DNA of 31,505 bases from assembly GCA_017651645.1 (NCBI GenBank), contig JAGCCO010000025.1:1-31505 (forward strand). The letters run 5' to 3'. Under the pieces are notes generated by a model that was not told the DNA's origin, did not search any database, and was given only the letters and a program-made list of their open reading frames with translations. The translations under genes were made by a program, and so were the position numbers. Below are positions 20,034-26,370 of the stretch, piece after piece. The DNA comes from Bacteroidales bacterium. GTDB lineage: Bacteria; Bacteroidota; Bacteroidia; Bacteroidales; F082. The stretch's first letter is position 1. Each line of letters starts with the position of its first letter.

Positions 20034-20336
20034 TCAGAGCGTAGTCAACCTGCTTTTCAGCAGTGGAATTCCTGTTTCCATCCACCATAGGTTATCAACA
20101 CCGCCGGAACTCATTCCTCCATGAGCAAACTGCTCTACTACGGCAAAATCTTCGTATATGTCAGTCAATTCCTTGCCTGAGACTGATAAGTATTCCTCTT
20201 TTATCCACTTTTCTAGTTCGTCAGGAGAAATAATATCCATATTCTCCGCGAGTCCTTTCAAGTAATCCCAGAAATACGGATCTCCCCTGAACCCCCATCT
20301 TTCAGGTTTTTCTTCAAAAATTGCTGATAGTTTCAT
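20034..20336 (-). CDS. Small conserved protein of unknown function with a Shine-Dalgarno start
   Basis: The 100-residue protein MKLSAIFEEKPERWGFRGDPYFWDYLKG... is a soluble protein of a type seen as an uncharacterised gene in several anaerobes; I know no function. Conserved-looking parts are EKPERWGFRGDPYFW at the N-terminus and FAHGGMSSGGVDNLWW near the C-terminus, which ends GIPLLKSRL. The ATG is preceded by AAGGAGGA with a 9-base spacer, a strong Shine-Dalgarno site that is rare in this genome and hints at transfer from a Firmicute-like donor. A minus-strand TACTTTTG lies at 20385-20378. It is convergent with the amidotransferase gene, five bases apart. Confidence 0.75.
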   Translation of the reverse strand: MKLSAIFEEKPERWGFRGDPYFWDYLKGLAENMDIISPDELEKWIKEEYLSVSGKELTDIYEDFAVVEQFAHGGMSSGGVDNLWWMETGIPLLKSRLTTL

Positions 20337-20377
20337 ATTTATGTTCCTCCTTAAAGTTTGACTTGCTTATTTGACGG

Positions 20378-20385
20378 CAAAAGTA
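20378..20385 (-). promoter_or_regulatory. -7 element for the Shine-Dalgarno-bearing unknown gene
   Basis: Minus-strand TACTTTTG, fitting TAnnTTTG, about 42 bases upstream of the ATG. No clear -33 box. Confidence 0.45.
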
Positions 20386-20424
20386 CAAAAGTATAATAGT
20401 TTAGTGCTTTGATGTGGTTTTTTT

Positions 20425-20432
20425 TATTTTTG
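20425..20432 (+). promoter_or_regulatory. -7 element upstream of the AlkZ-like gene
   Basis: TATTTTTG followed by CAGTCTGAATC. The first ATG downstream is that of the short overlapping ORF at 20451, not that of the main gene at 20518. Confidence 0.55.
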
Positions 20433-20450
20433 CAGTCTGAATCGTTTTCC

Positions 20451-20561
20451 ATGGACAAACGAGAGCTTTTGAAGAAACAAGCCATCGGAATGGAAAAGTT
20501 TTCAGCCAAAGAAGTATATGATGATTTACACGAAGAACACGACCACCCAAGCGATTCATAA
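20451..20561 (+). other. Short ORF overlapping the start of the AlkZ-like gene
   Basis: A 36-residue frame (MDKRELLKKQ, then AIGMEKFSAKEVYDDLHEEH and a short tail) starts just after the promoter and overlaps the first 44 bases of the next gene in another frame. It may be a lost N-terminal extension separated by a frameshift, or an upstream ORF coupling translation. Confidence 0.4.
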
Positions 20562-21207
20562 CAGCGTTGAACTGATGGAACTGATTGACCGTATCGGTTT
20601 CCTTCCGCTTTTAGACAGTGGCATCCGTGGCTTTTCCGCTGAAGACATGGTTGACGATGACTGCCGTTATGTGGTGCTTGACGACGGAGGCTGGGACTGG
20701 CCGCTGTGGAAGTGGAAAGGCGAGGTCATCACTGAAGGCGGTCACGTCTATGGCAAGTTCTTCGCTGGCAAGGCGGGATTCATCAGCCGCGCGTGGTGGC
20801 CCGACTTCTGCAATTATCGCCGCAGCAAACATCCAACACCAGAGGAAGGGAGCATCGAGGAGGCCATCCTGCTGACGCTTGCAGAACATGGCAGCCTCAT
20901 CACCCGTGAGTTGCGAGCCTTGTGTGGCTTCGACGGTCCAAAGATGCGCAGCCGTTTCGATGGTTTTGTCACACGCCTACAGATGGCCACGCGCATCGTC
21001 ACCGAGGACTTCGTCTATCCCACCGACCGCCACGGCAACGAATACGGCTGGGGCTGGTCGCTGCTCACCACCCCCGAACAACTATATGGCCGCGAACTCT
21101 GCCAATGCAGCCGCTCGCCCGAGGAGTCGTTTGACCGCATCTGCCGACATCTTCAAACGATATGTTCTGAGGCTACAGAGAAACAGATTTTGCGGATGGT
21201 GAAATAG
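20518..21207 (+). CDS. AlkZ-related winged-helix-like protein
   Basis: The 229-residue protein has an N-terminal stretch LMELIDRIGFLPLLDSGI, then DGGWDWPLWKWKG, FISRAWWPDFCNYRR, and a helical part (SIEEAILLTLAEHGSLITRELRALCG) that looks like a winged helix followed by RFDGFVTRLQMATRIV. This Trp-rich layout matches the group annotated 'AlkZ-related protein', distant relatives of DNA glycosylases; activity on DNA is not proven. ATG 20518 or 20521 starts the recognisable homology; the overlapping upstream frame at 20451 leaves open a frameshift. It is downstream of TATTTTTG at 20425. Confidence 0.72.
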   Translation: MMIYTKNTTTQAIHNSVELMELIDRIGFLPLLDSGIRGFSAEDMVDDDCRYVVLDDGGWDWPLWKWKGEVITEGGHVYGKFFAGKAGFISRAWWPDFCNYRRSKHPTPEEGSIEEAILLTLAEHGSLITRELRALCGFDGPKMRSRFDGFVTRLQMATRIVTEDFVYPTDRHGNEYGWGWSLLTTPEQLYGRELCQCSRSPEESFDRICRHLQTICSEATEKQILRMVK

Positions 21208-21241
21208 GCTCACAGTTTCAAATAGCAAGTACAAAAAAGCG

Positions 21242-21249
21242 TACTTTTG
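21242..21249 (+). promoter_or_regulatory. -7 element almost touching the alpha/beta-hydrolase start
   Basis: TACTTTTG followed by CAGCCATT and the ATG at 21258, leaving only eight bases between the element and the start codon. The arrangement repeats at 22820-22836. Confidence 0.6.
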
Positions 21250-21257
21250 CAGCCATT

Positions 21258-21995
21258 ATGAATTGGATTACTTTCGGCAAAGAAAAAGCCCCGACATTGC
21301 TGCTCATTCCCGGACTAGGGGTGTCCTACGAGATATTTCTGCCCCTCGTCCGCTTGTTGGAAGAGCGTTTCCGAATCGTCGCGGTTGAAGTGGATGGTTT
21401 CACTTTGGGCAAACAAACATGCTTCACCTCCGTTGATGACCAAGCCGTGCAAGTGATTGCATACGTTCAGAAGCACCATAACGGCCATTTGGATTGCGCC
21501 TACGGGCTGTCGTTGGGCGGAAAGATATTGTCGCGTGTGCTGGAACGCGATGAAATAACCATTGACCACGCCATCCTTGACGCAGCACCATTGTTGCCCT
21601 TGCCACGTTGGTTGGTCGGGCCGTTGCGTTATTATCAGGCATTCAACGTGTGGACCTGCTACCACTGGACGAAGTTTTGGAGATGGGTGTTCCATTCCCA
21701 TTATTTTGACGTGCTGCTTGACGAATGTAAAAAGACCTATCCTTTCGGAGGCAGACAAGCCGTTCTTGATGGCTATAAGTCTGTTTATACCAACAAATTA
21801 GAGCGTATATCAGGAAAAGACATTCATTTCTGGTACGGGACAAAAGAAGCCTTTGTAGCCAAACCCCAAGTGAAACACCTGCTCGCGCTTTGTCCAGAGG
21901 CACACATCCAAATCTTCAATGGCATGAACCATGGTCAACTGCTGATTGACCATACAGACACGGTGGCTGAGATTTTGGAGAAACTTACAAATTGA
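21258..21995 (+). CDS. Alpha/beta hydrolase
   Basis: A 245-residue alpha/beta-hydrolase-fold protein. It shows the oxyanion-hole segment LLIPGLGVSYEIF, the nucleophile elbow GLSLGG (a serine in Gly-x-Ser-x-Gly, about residue 85) and the C-terminal MNHGQLL with the catalytic histidine; the acid is probably in the segment HFWYGTKEAFV, where a glutamate replaces the more usual aspartate. No signal peptide, so cytosolic. The substrate is unknown. The next gene begins 17 bases after its stop, and the mRNA may be almost leaderless because the -7 element ends eight bases before the start. Confidence 0.85.
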   Translation: MNWITFGKEKAPTLLLIPGLGVSYEIFLPLVRLLEERFRIVAVEVDGFTLGKQTCFTSVDDQAVQVIAYVQKHHNGHLDCAYGLSLGGKILSRVLERDEITIDHAILDAAPLLPLPRWLVGPLRYYQAFNVWTCYHWTKFWRWVFHSHYFDVLLDECKKTYPFGGRQAVLDGYKSVYTNKLERISGKDIHFWYGTKEAFVAKPQVKHLLALCPEAHIQIFNGMNHGQLLIDHTDTVAEILEKLTN

Positions 21996-22012
21996 CTAAT
22001 ACTGACATTGTG

Positions 22013-22540
22013 ATGAAACAAATCATTATTTACGGCAGCCAGTATGGCTCGACCAAGCGGTATGCTGAGCGGCTGGCTGAGATGACAGGGATTGAAGCCA
22101 TCGATTACAAAAATGCAAAGGACATTGGAGATTATGATAGGATTATCTATCTCGGAGGATTATTTGCTGGTGGCGTTTTGGGATTGAATAAGACCGTCAG
22201 CAAGATGACTCCCCGGCAGGAACTTGTTATTGCCACTGTTGGGGTGACAGACCCTAACGAACAATCATACTATGAAGGCATCAGGAAAGCTATTAAAACA
22301 CAGCTCCCTGCCTCTTTTTATGACGAAAAGAACATCTTTCATTTGAGAGGTGCCATTGTCTACGGCCAGCTTGGCTTCAAGCATCGTATGATGATGAATA
22401 TGTTCCACTCCATGATGTTGAAGAAGCCGGAATCGGAGCTTACGGCAGATGCGAAGGCCATGTTGGAAACTTACGGCAAACAGGTGGACTTTGTTGACTT
22501 CAACTCTTTACAAGTAATAGCTGACAAAATCAAAGCATAA
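22013..22540 (+). CDS. Flavodoxin-domain protein
   Basis: A 175-residue cytosolic flavodoxin of the type annotated 'flavodoxin domain-containing' (protoporphyrinogen-oxidase HemG-like size). The FMN phosphate-binding loop is GSQYGSTKRYAE (residues 7-18), and the middle strand region is DRIIYLGGLFAGGVLG, the 90s-loop equivalent. The C-terminal half has a Met-rich segment RMMMNMFHSMMLKKPES that differs from classical flavodoxins. ATG 22013 was preferred over the in-frame TTG at 21992 because it begins immediately before the first beta strand. It probably forms an operon with the hydrolase before it and the 77-residue protein after it, whose ATG overlaps its stop codon by one base. Confidence 0.85.
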   Translation: MKQIIIYGSQYGSTKRYAERLAEMTGIEAIDYKNAKDIGDYDRIIYLGGLFAGGVLGLNKTVSKMTPRQELVIATVGVTDPNEQSYYEGIRKAIKTQLPASFYDEKNIFHLRGAIVYGQLGFKHRMMMNMFHSMMLKKPESELTADAKAMLETYGKQVDFVDFNSLQVIADKIKA

Positions 22541-22773
22541 TGACCATAGATACATCCAATATGTGCTCACACCTGCAGAAAAAGCTGTTCGATGAGGACG
22601 GCGAATACCACCGTCTTTGGATGGCGATGCAGGACGACCCTGAACTGACTGCTGTGGTTCGCTCACGCCAACTCCATATCTACCGCAACGGCAAGAAAGT
22701 GTTGGTGTTGGCGGGAAAAGCTGCTCCAAAAATCATCAGGGAGGATTTACTCTGCAAGTTGTTATCAAATTGA
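22540..22773 (+). CDS. Unknown small protein, translationally coupled to the flavodoxin gene
   Basis: A 77-residue soluble protein I do not recognise. It has a helical N-terminus (HLQKKLFDEDGEYHRLWMAMQ) and a beta-type end (RQLHIYRNGKKVLVLAGKAAPKII). The start ATG shares one base with the stop of the flavodoxin gene (TAATG), indicating coupled translation. No metal-binding or membrane motif is visible. Confidence 0.65.
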   Translation: MTIDTSNMCSHLQKKLFDEDGEYHRLWMAMQDDPELTAVVRSRQLHIYRNGKKVLVLAGKAAPKIIREDLLCKLLSN

Positions 22774-22819
22774 AAAACATAAAGGACCTTCATTTCAACG
22801 AACATAGCGGAAAATAGAC

Positions 22820-22827
22820 TACCTTTG
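22820..22827 (+). promoter_or_regulatory. -7 element close to the SMR exporter start
   Basis: TACCTTTG followed by CAACCACT and ATG 22836; like 21242-21258, only eight bases separate the element from the start codon. Confidence 0.6.
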
Positions 22828-22835
22828 CAACCACT

Positions 22836-23159
22836 ATGAACTGGATTATACTCATTATCGCTGGTCTATGTGAAACCGGATTCGCTTTCTGTCTCGGCAA
22901 GTCCAAATTGGCCGTTGGCACGGAGTGGTGGGCATGGATTGCGGGCTTCGGCCTGCTTTATGTGCTGAGTGCCGTTTTGTTGGCAAAAGCCACCCAGACC
23001 ATACCCATCGGTGTCGCTTATCCCGTTTGGACGGGTATCGGCGCTGTCGGCGCGGTGCTATTGGGTATCTTTGTGTTTCACGAGCCTGCCTCATTCTGGC
23101 GGGTGTTTTTCCTAAGCACACTGATTCTTTCTATTGTTGGGCTAAAAATCGTCGGATAA
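22836..23159 (+). CDS. Small multidrug resistance (SMR) family exporter, SugE/Gdx-like
   Basis: A 107-residue, four-helix inner-membrane protein of the SMR family, which works as an antiparallel dimer exchanging protons for cationic substrates. The essential glutamate is Glu13 in AGLCETGFAF. The third and fourth helices (LLAKATQTIPIGVAYPVWTG and FFLSTLILSIVGLKIVG) are typical; the 'IPIGVAYPVWTGIGAVG' block fits both EmrE-like and SugE/Gdx guanidinium exporters, so the substrate is uncertain. Length is normal. It is followed after seven bases by the MmcQ/YjbR gene on the same strand. Confidence 0.9.
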   Translation: MNWIILIIAGLCETGFAFCLGKSKLAVGTEWWAWIAGFGLLYVLSAVLLAKATQTIPIGVAYPVWTGIGAVGAVLLGIFVFHEPASFWRVFFLSTLILSIVGLKIVG

Positions 23160-23166
23160 AACAGTC

Positions 23167-23517
23167 ATGAATATCGAGGATTATCGCGAGTTTTGCCTTT
23201 CGTTAGGCGATGGCATTGAGGAGAAGTTCCCCTTCACCAAGTTCAAAAACGGCGAAGGCGTTTTGGTGTTTTATGTCTGCGGCCACATGTTCTCCTACTT
23301 CGACTGCGATGACTTCAAGGTCATCTCACTCAAGTGCCAACCTGAGCGGATTGAAGAACTGAAAGCTGAACACGAATGCATCGGCAACCCCTTCAATGAA
23401 TCATCCAAACACTGGATCGGAATCGACCCAAACAACGCGCCTGATGATCTTTTGAAAGACCTTACGCGCAATTCATTTGAGATAGTAAAAGCTAAATACA
23501 CAAAGAAAAAGAAATGA
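23167..23517 (+). CDS. MmcQ/YjbR family protein
   Basis: A 116-residue protein of the MmcQ/YjbR (CyaY-like fold) family, seen here in IEDYREFCLSLGDGIEEKFPF, GHMFSYFDCDDF, ISLKCQPERIEEL and the closing SKHWIGID segment. Some relatives bind DNA, but the role is unknown. Its last residues are DLTRNSFEIVKAKYTKKKK; a decayed copy of this tail lies at 25909-25971. The ATG of the next gene overlaps its stop by four bases (ATGA), so the two are translationally coupled. Confidence 0.87.
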   Translation: MNIEDYREFCLSLGDGIEEKFPFTKFKNGEGVLVFYVCGHMFSYFDCDDFKVISLKCQPERIEELKAEHECIGNPFNESSKHWIGIDPNNAPDDLLKDLTRNSFEIVKAKYTKKKK

Positions 23518-24515
23518 CCTTCCTGATTGAATCCCTCGTAGCGTGCGCCTTGTTCACGCTGTTCGTGTTCTTGATGTCGAGAAACCCCATCAAGAGCATC
23601 TTCAACTACCCGCCCGCCATCATTGAGAGGTGCGACCAACTGGGCCTGGTGGATGCGAGTAACCGTCCTGGAGGGACGGCGTTCTACGTCAAGAAGATTG
23701 TCGCCATGATGGTCTTCGGTGTGCTATTGGGTTTGCTGGTCAAATACGTCAACGGATGCACAGCTTTTCTGTGTGGCGCACTGACGGCCTACGCCCTTTG
23801 GGTGGTGGTGAACTGGTTCGATGCGCTGGTGCTCGATTGCCTCTGGTTTTGCCACGACAAACATTTCGTCATTCCCGGAACGGAAGATATGACCAAAGCC
23901 TATCACGACTACTGGTTCCATATCAAAGGGGCGCTCATCGGGATGCTTTTGGGTATTCCTGCCGCGCTGGTCGCAGGAGGGATTGCGGCGATTCCATGTA
24001 ATAACGAAGACAAAGCCATCCATCAGATGTGTGAGGAAATCCATACACAGTATCCTATGGCCACCTTGCAGGATGTCTACAAGACCTGCTATCAGGATTA
24101 TTTCGGTGCCGAGCATCTTGTGAAAGACACGGCTTCGGCGCGGCAATACCTACAGAAGGAACTTGACGAGTGCCACGACTCCGACATGAGCCTGATGCCC
24201 AAGAGGGAACTGACAGGTTTCAGACATCGTTTCACAAGGGTCAATCTGTCGAGTGTGGTCGATGGCGAACTTTCTGAAAAACAAATGCTTTCGATGTTTC
24301 TTGAAGCTGCGGACAAAGACAATGCCTTCGGTGATGATTGGGCTGCTGAGTGGATGAAGATAGAAAGCGTCGCCCTAATAGTTTGCCCTGATTGGTCCGA
24401 CCAAGCATTGCAGGCAGAGCTTCAAGAGGCTGCACGAAACAAGCAAGCCGTGAGGCATAGTGAGGCTTTTAGGATGGCATATAATCCTCATTATCGGATT
24501 GTTAGGGCTGAATAG
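23514..24515 (+). CDS. Two-domain protein: membrane domain fused to a soluble uncharacterised domain
   Basis: The 333-residue product has an N-terminal membrane domain (residues 1 to about 165) with four or five transmembrane helices, including ESLVACALFTLFVFLMSR, KKIVAMMVFGVLLGLLVKYV and the DALVLDCLWFCHD block, and ending in IKGALIGMLLGIPAALVAGG. From about residue 172 a soluble domain begins CEEIHTQYPMATLQDVYK and includes TGFRHRFTRVNLSSVVDGEL and ending FRMAYNPHYRIV. From memory, each half occurs as a separate hypothetical protein in anaerobes, so this looks like a gene fusion; this is unverified. Its start overlaps the MmcQ/YjbR stop. No function is known. Confidence 0.78.
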   Translation: MTFLIESLVACALFTLFVFLMSRNPIKSIFNYPPAIIERCDQLGLVDASNRPGGTAFYVKKIVAMMVFGVLLGLLVKYVNGCTAFLCGALTAYALWVVVNWFDALVLDCLWFCHDKHFVIPGTEDMTKAYHDYWFHIKGALIGMLLGIPAALVAGGIAAIPCNNEDKAIHQMCEEIHTQYPMATLQDVYKTCYQDYFGAEHLVKDTASARQYLQKELDECHDSDMSLMPKRELTGFRHRFTRVNLSSVVDGELSEKQMLSMFLEAADKDNAFGDDWAAEWMKIESVALIVCPDWSDQALQAELQEAARNKQAVRHSEAFRMAYNPHYRIVRAE

Positions 24516-24525
24516 GACATCAGCT

Positions 24526-24636
24526 ATGGTATCTTTGATGTCTTTAAACGACGTGGATTTTGACGCAATACACCTTATTGAAATGAAACAGCTGCCGCCA
24601 TACAAGAGGGACATTATAGTAGAACGAAAAAGATAA
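24526..24636 (+). other. Possible 36-codon ORF or gene relic before the VOC gene
   Basis: An open frame from ATG 24526 to TAA 24634-24636 (MVSLMSLNDVDFDAIHLIEM, then KQLPPYKRDIIVERKR) ends four bases before the VOC gene start. The promoter element at 24530 lies within it. It could be a small gene starting at ATG 24538, or the remaining C-terminal end of a lost gene, as seen for pfkB and mmcQ in this region. Confidence 0.35.
24530..24537 (+). promoter_or_regulatory. -7 element upstream of the VOC-family gene
   Basis: TATCTTTG matching TAnnTTTG, 103 bases before the VOC start. No -33 box at the right distance. Confidence 0.4.
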
Positions 24637-24640
24637 AACA

Positions 24641-25042
24641 ATGAATAGATTCAACTTCAACACCGTGGGGATTTTCACCCGCGACAACAAAGCGACTGTC
24701 GATTTCTACACGAAGACATTCGGTTTCACCACCGATTGGGACGGCATCCAGCCCAACGTGGAGATGACGCTGGGCGACATGCGCATCATCCTCTTCCCAC
24801 GTGACGCTTTCGAGCAGATGGTCTCTCGGAAGTTCCAATATCCCGAAGGATTCAACGGTACGATGGAATTGGCATTCGACGTGCCCACTTTCGCTGATGT
24901 CGACAAGGAATACCAGCATGCGCTCGCGAATGGCGCTGCCTCCGTTCTTCCTCCCACTACAGAGCCTTGGGGACAGCGCACCTGCTATGTGGCCGACCCG
25001 GACGGAAATCTGATTGAGATTGGTTCGTTCATAGATAAATAA
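24641..25042 (+). CDS. VOC-family (glyoxalase/bleomycin-resistance fold) protein
   Basis: A 133-residue vicinal-oxygen-chelate protein with two beta-alpha-beta-beta-beta modules: FNTVGIFTRDNKATVDFYTK (first module) and MELAFDVPTFADVDKEY (second), ending CYVADPDGNLIEIGSF, the common C-terminal motif with the metal-ligand glutamate. The first-module ligand His found in glyoxalase I is not obvious (NTVGIF), so it may not be a classical glyoxalase; binding or resistance to a small molecule is equally possible. It lies 16 bases before the PhzF gene and is likely co-transcribed with it. Confidence 0.85.
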   Translation: MNRFNFNTVGIFTRDNKATVDFYTKTFGFTTDWDGIQPNVEMTLGDMRIILFPRDAFEQMVSRKFQYPEGFNGTMELAFDVPTFADVDKEYQHALANGAASVLPPTTEPWGQRTCYVADPDGNLIEIGSFIDK

Positions 25043-25058
25043 CAAAAGTATTAATGAT

Positions 25059-25904
25059 ATGAGATACTATATTGTCGACGCTTTCACCGACCAACCTTTT
25101 GGAGGAAACCCAGCAGGAGTAGTGCTGTTGGAAGGTGACGGTTTCCCTACAGAAGCACTGATGCTGCAAGTCGCAGCCGAGTTGCGTTATTCCGAGACGG
25201 CTTTCGTCCGCAGGCTGTCGCCAACGGAATATCACTTGCGTTACTTCACCCCGAAAGCCGAGGTGGAGTTGTGCGGCCACGCCACCATCGCCACTTTCTC
25301 TCTGTTGCACCAGATGCAATTGGCCGAGGGTGAATGCCTATGCCACACCCTGGCAGGCGACCTTCGCATTGAGGCAGGGACAAAGGTGATGATGCAGATG
25401 GCCACCCCGCGCATCGTTGCCACCCTTGAAAATACCGATGAGATTTATAAGGCCCTTGGCTTGACGGATTATCAGCCGACCTTGCCCGTGCAAATCGCTT
25501 ATTCCGGTCTGCCCGACATTATGATTCCCATCTCTGATGTTACGACACTCAACGGATTACACCCCAATATGGAGGCCGTCATAGCTATCACTCAAAAACA
25601 CAAAGCGGTCAGCTTCCATGTGTTTGCCTTCGGCAACGATGGCTACACGGCCCATGTCCGTGACTTCGCCCCGCTATACGACATCCCTGAAGAGTCGGCC
25701 ACGGGAACCGCCAACGCCGCTTTGACTCATTATTTGCAACAAAACGGATGCATTCCTTCGGTAGGCGACTTTGCCTTCCTTCAAGGCGAAGCCATGGGGC
25801 GTTCCTCAGTGGTGGCCACACGCATTACTGTCGATGGAACCGTTTATGTCGGAGGCACTGCTTACATGCTTGCTTCGGGGGAACTTAATATTTCAATAAT
25901 CTAA
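25059..25904 (+). CDS. PhzF-family isomerase
   Basis: A 281-residue PhzF/YddE-like protein with the two-domain diaminopimelate-epimerase fold. It shows VDAFTDQPFGGNPAGVVLL at the N-terminus, SETAFV with the catalytic glutamate (near residue 46), ELCGHATIAT, and the second-domain ESATGTANAAL motif. Members isomerise or epimerise small carboxylates; outside phenazine operons the substrate is usually unknown, and no phenazine genes are nearby. It looks intact and follows the VOC gene by 16 bases. Its stop is directly followed by the relic of an mmcQ/yjbR gene. Confidence 0.9.
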   Translation: MRYYIVDAFTDQPFGGNPAGVVLLEGDGFPTEALMLQVAAELRYSETAFVRRLSPTEYHLRYFTPKAEVELCGHATIATFSLLHQMQLAEGECLCHTLAGDLRIEAGTKVMMQMATPRIVATLENTDEIYKALGLTDYQPTLPVQIAYSGLPDIMIPISDVTTLNGLHPNMEAVIAITQKHKAVSFHVFAFGNDGYTAHVRDFAPLYDIPEESATGTANAALTHYLQQNGCIPSVGDFAFLQGEAMGRSSVVATRITVDGTVYVGGTAYMLASGELNISII

Positions 25905-25908
25905 TATA

Positions 25909-25971
25909 GTTGGAGACCTTATACGTAATTCTTTTGAGATAATAAAAGCGAAATACACAAAAAAATCAAAT
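25909..25971 (+). pseudogene. Relic: C-terminal end of an MmcQ/YjbR paralogue
   Basis: Reading from 25909 gives VGDLIRNSFEIIKAKYTKKS, nearly the same as the end of the MmcQ/YjbR protein (DLTRNSFEIVKAKYTKKKK); at DNA level about 44 of 51 bases match 23459-23509. No start codon or upstream part remains. The fragment runs in frame, without stop, into the ATG of the Dabb gene at 25972 and provides its A-rich leader. Confidence 0.85.
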
Positions 25972-26283
25972 ATGGTAAAGCACATTATTTTATGGACATT
26001 GAATCCCGAACTTACGGAAGAGGAAAAGACGGCCGTGAAAGCGGGCATCAAGAAAGGCTTGGAAGGCTTGGTCGGCAAAGTGCCAGGGCTGATTGATGTG
26101 AAGGTTCACATCGACGGCAGGCTGGCAACCTCAACCGCCGATTTGATGCTGGACTGCACGCTAGAAAATGAAGAAGCGTTGAAAGGTTATGCTCAACACC
26201 CTGAGCATCTGGCCGTGGCCAACACGAAGGTGAGACCTTATACGGCGCAACGGGCTTGTTTGGACTATGAGATAGTAGGATAA
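25972..26283 (+). CDS. Dabb-family (stress-responsive alpha/beta-barrel) protein
   Basis: A 103-residue dimeric ferredoxin-like-fold protein: the N-terminal MVKHIILWTLNPELTEEE with the family's His in strand one, the middle GLVGKVPGLIDVKVHID, and the C-terminal YAQHPEHLAVANTKVRPY, all characteristic of Dabb/Pop3-like proteins. Functions range from stress response to polyketide cyclisation and are unknown here. Its leader is the relic of an MmcQ/YjbR tail, in frame with this start, so an earlier fusion or read-through start cannot be excluded. It is alone on its side of the next promoter. Confidence 0.88.
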   Translation: MVKHIILWTLNPELTEEEKTAVKAGIKKGLEGLVGKVPGLIDVKVHIDGRLATSTADLMLDCTLENEEALKGYAQHPEHLAVANTKVRPYTAQRACLDYEIVG

Positions 26284-26316
26284 CTATGGCAGCATCTAAT
26301 GCAAGGGCATCTTTTA

Positions 26317-26347
26317 TTTGCTGCAAAAGCATATTATTGTATTTTTG
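26317..26347 (+). promoter_or_regulatory. Consensus promoter of the BspA-like T9SS protein gene
   Basis: TTTG (26317-26320), exactly 19 bases, TATTTTTG (26340-26347), followed by CGGCCTCAAA: the best-matching promoter in the window. Confidence 0.85.
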
Positions 26348-26370
26348 CGGCCTCAAATCTAAACATAATC

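Noticed and set aside
21992..22012. TTG start for the flavodoxin gene
   Set aside because: The ATG at 22013 begins right before the first beta strand and gives the usual N-terminus; the TTG extension adds seven unconserved residues.
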